Assembly (NCBI RefSeq): GCF_005145045.1
Contig: NZ_CP039691.1
Location: forward strand, 386,001 to 450,000
Direction: 5' to 3'
DNA: 64,000 nucleotides
Origin: Agrobacterium larrymoorei
Lineage (GTDB): Bacteria; Pseudomonadota; Alphaproteobacteria; Rhizobiales; Rhizobiaceae
This document shows, one piece after another, positions 63,981-64,000 of the stretch. The position numbers and the translations under genes are program-made. The stretch's first letter is position 1. Each line of letters begins with the position of its first letter. The notes under the pieces were generated by a model. The model was given only the letters and a program-made list of their open reading frames with translations, had not been told where the DNA came from and did no database searches.

Positions 63981-64000
63981 TTTCTTAGCTGGCGCATCGG

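Noticed and set aside
1..64000. tRNA, rRNA, CRISPR arrays, insertion sequences, prophage or toxin-antitoxin genes
   Set aside because: I looked in the intergenic regions for T-loop motifs, direct repeats with spacers and transposase-like proteins, and found none. Absence is by eye, without a search tool.

Overview
The window is ordinary, gene-dense chromosomal DNA from an alphaproteobacterium of the family Rhizobiaceae, most likely Agrobacterium or a close Rhizobium relative. The evidence is the gene order (ffh-aroQ-rpsP-rimM-trmD, leuC, dapF-mtaB-ftsY, ccmABCDG next to acnA), GC-rich codons, and RNA and repeat elements typical of this group: a SAM-II riboswitch before metA, a ybhL-type leader before a BI-1 family gene, and RIME-like intergenic palindromes. 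I see no rRNA, tRNA, CRISPR array, insertion sequence, phage or integrative element. The left edge cuts a DeoR regulator; the right edge lies just past ppa.

Layout. 0-6.3 kb: DeoR regulator and MFS exporter, ispG, an OmpA-type lipoprotein, a 0.6 kb decayed-looking gap, rplS and a TauE-type permease. 6.2-10 kb (minus strand): the translation and protein-targeting operon ffh, chorismate mutase, rpsP, rimM, trmD. 10.3-19.7 kb: a metallo-beta-lactamase-fold hydrolase, an M48 lipoprotein protease, then a thiamin block with thiBPQ under a TPP riboswitch, a VOC protein, an ABC-F ATPase and thiamin diphosphokinase. 19.7-25.6 kb: metA under a SAM-II riboswitch, aldose epimerase, mtgA, a short-chain prenyl diphosphate synthase, and an amino-acid ABC importer lacking its ATPase. 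25.6-33.8 kb: an MFS transporter diverging from leuC, then dapF-mtaB, ftsY, yciB and a DUF2585 gene. 33.8-39.7 kb: cytochrome c biogenesis genes ccmABCDG (minus) diverging from acnA.

39.9-49.1 kb: DUF1223 and DUF2794 genes, a BI-1 family protein with a structured leader, the ybbA-ybbP ABC pair diverging from tesA, thpR overlapping a low-molecular-weight tyrosine phosphatase tail to tail, phhB, a DUF1232 gene and an IalB-like secreted protein. 49-64 kb: rlmN, a TrpXYZ-type ABC importer, LysE exporter, SDR, argG, a MarR-MFS pair, an M3 peptidase, typA, a GNAT acetyltransferase and ppa.

Regulation is the richest part of the window: two metabolite riboswitches (TPP and SAM-II), one structured orphan leader, several clear intrinsic terminators, and many perfect palindromes in gaps. 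I did not find a convincing undescribed multi-gene system. The observations most worth checking are the MetA residue pattern that predicts acetyl-CoA rather than succinyl-CoA use, the hairpin between rpsP and rimM, the mosaic palindromic repeats, and the convergent overlapping gene ends.
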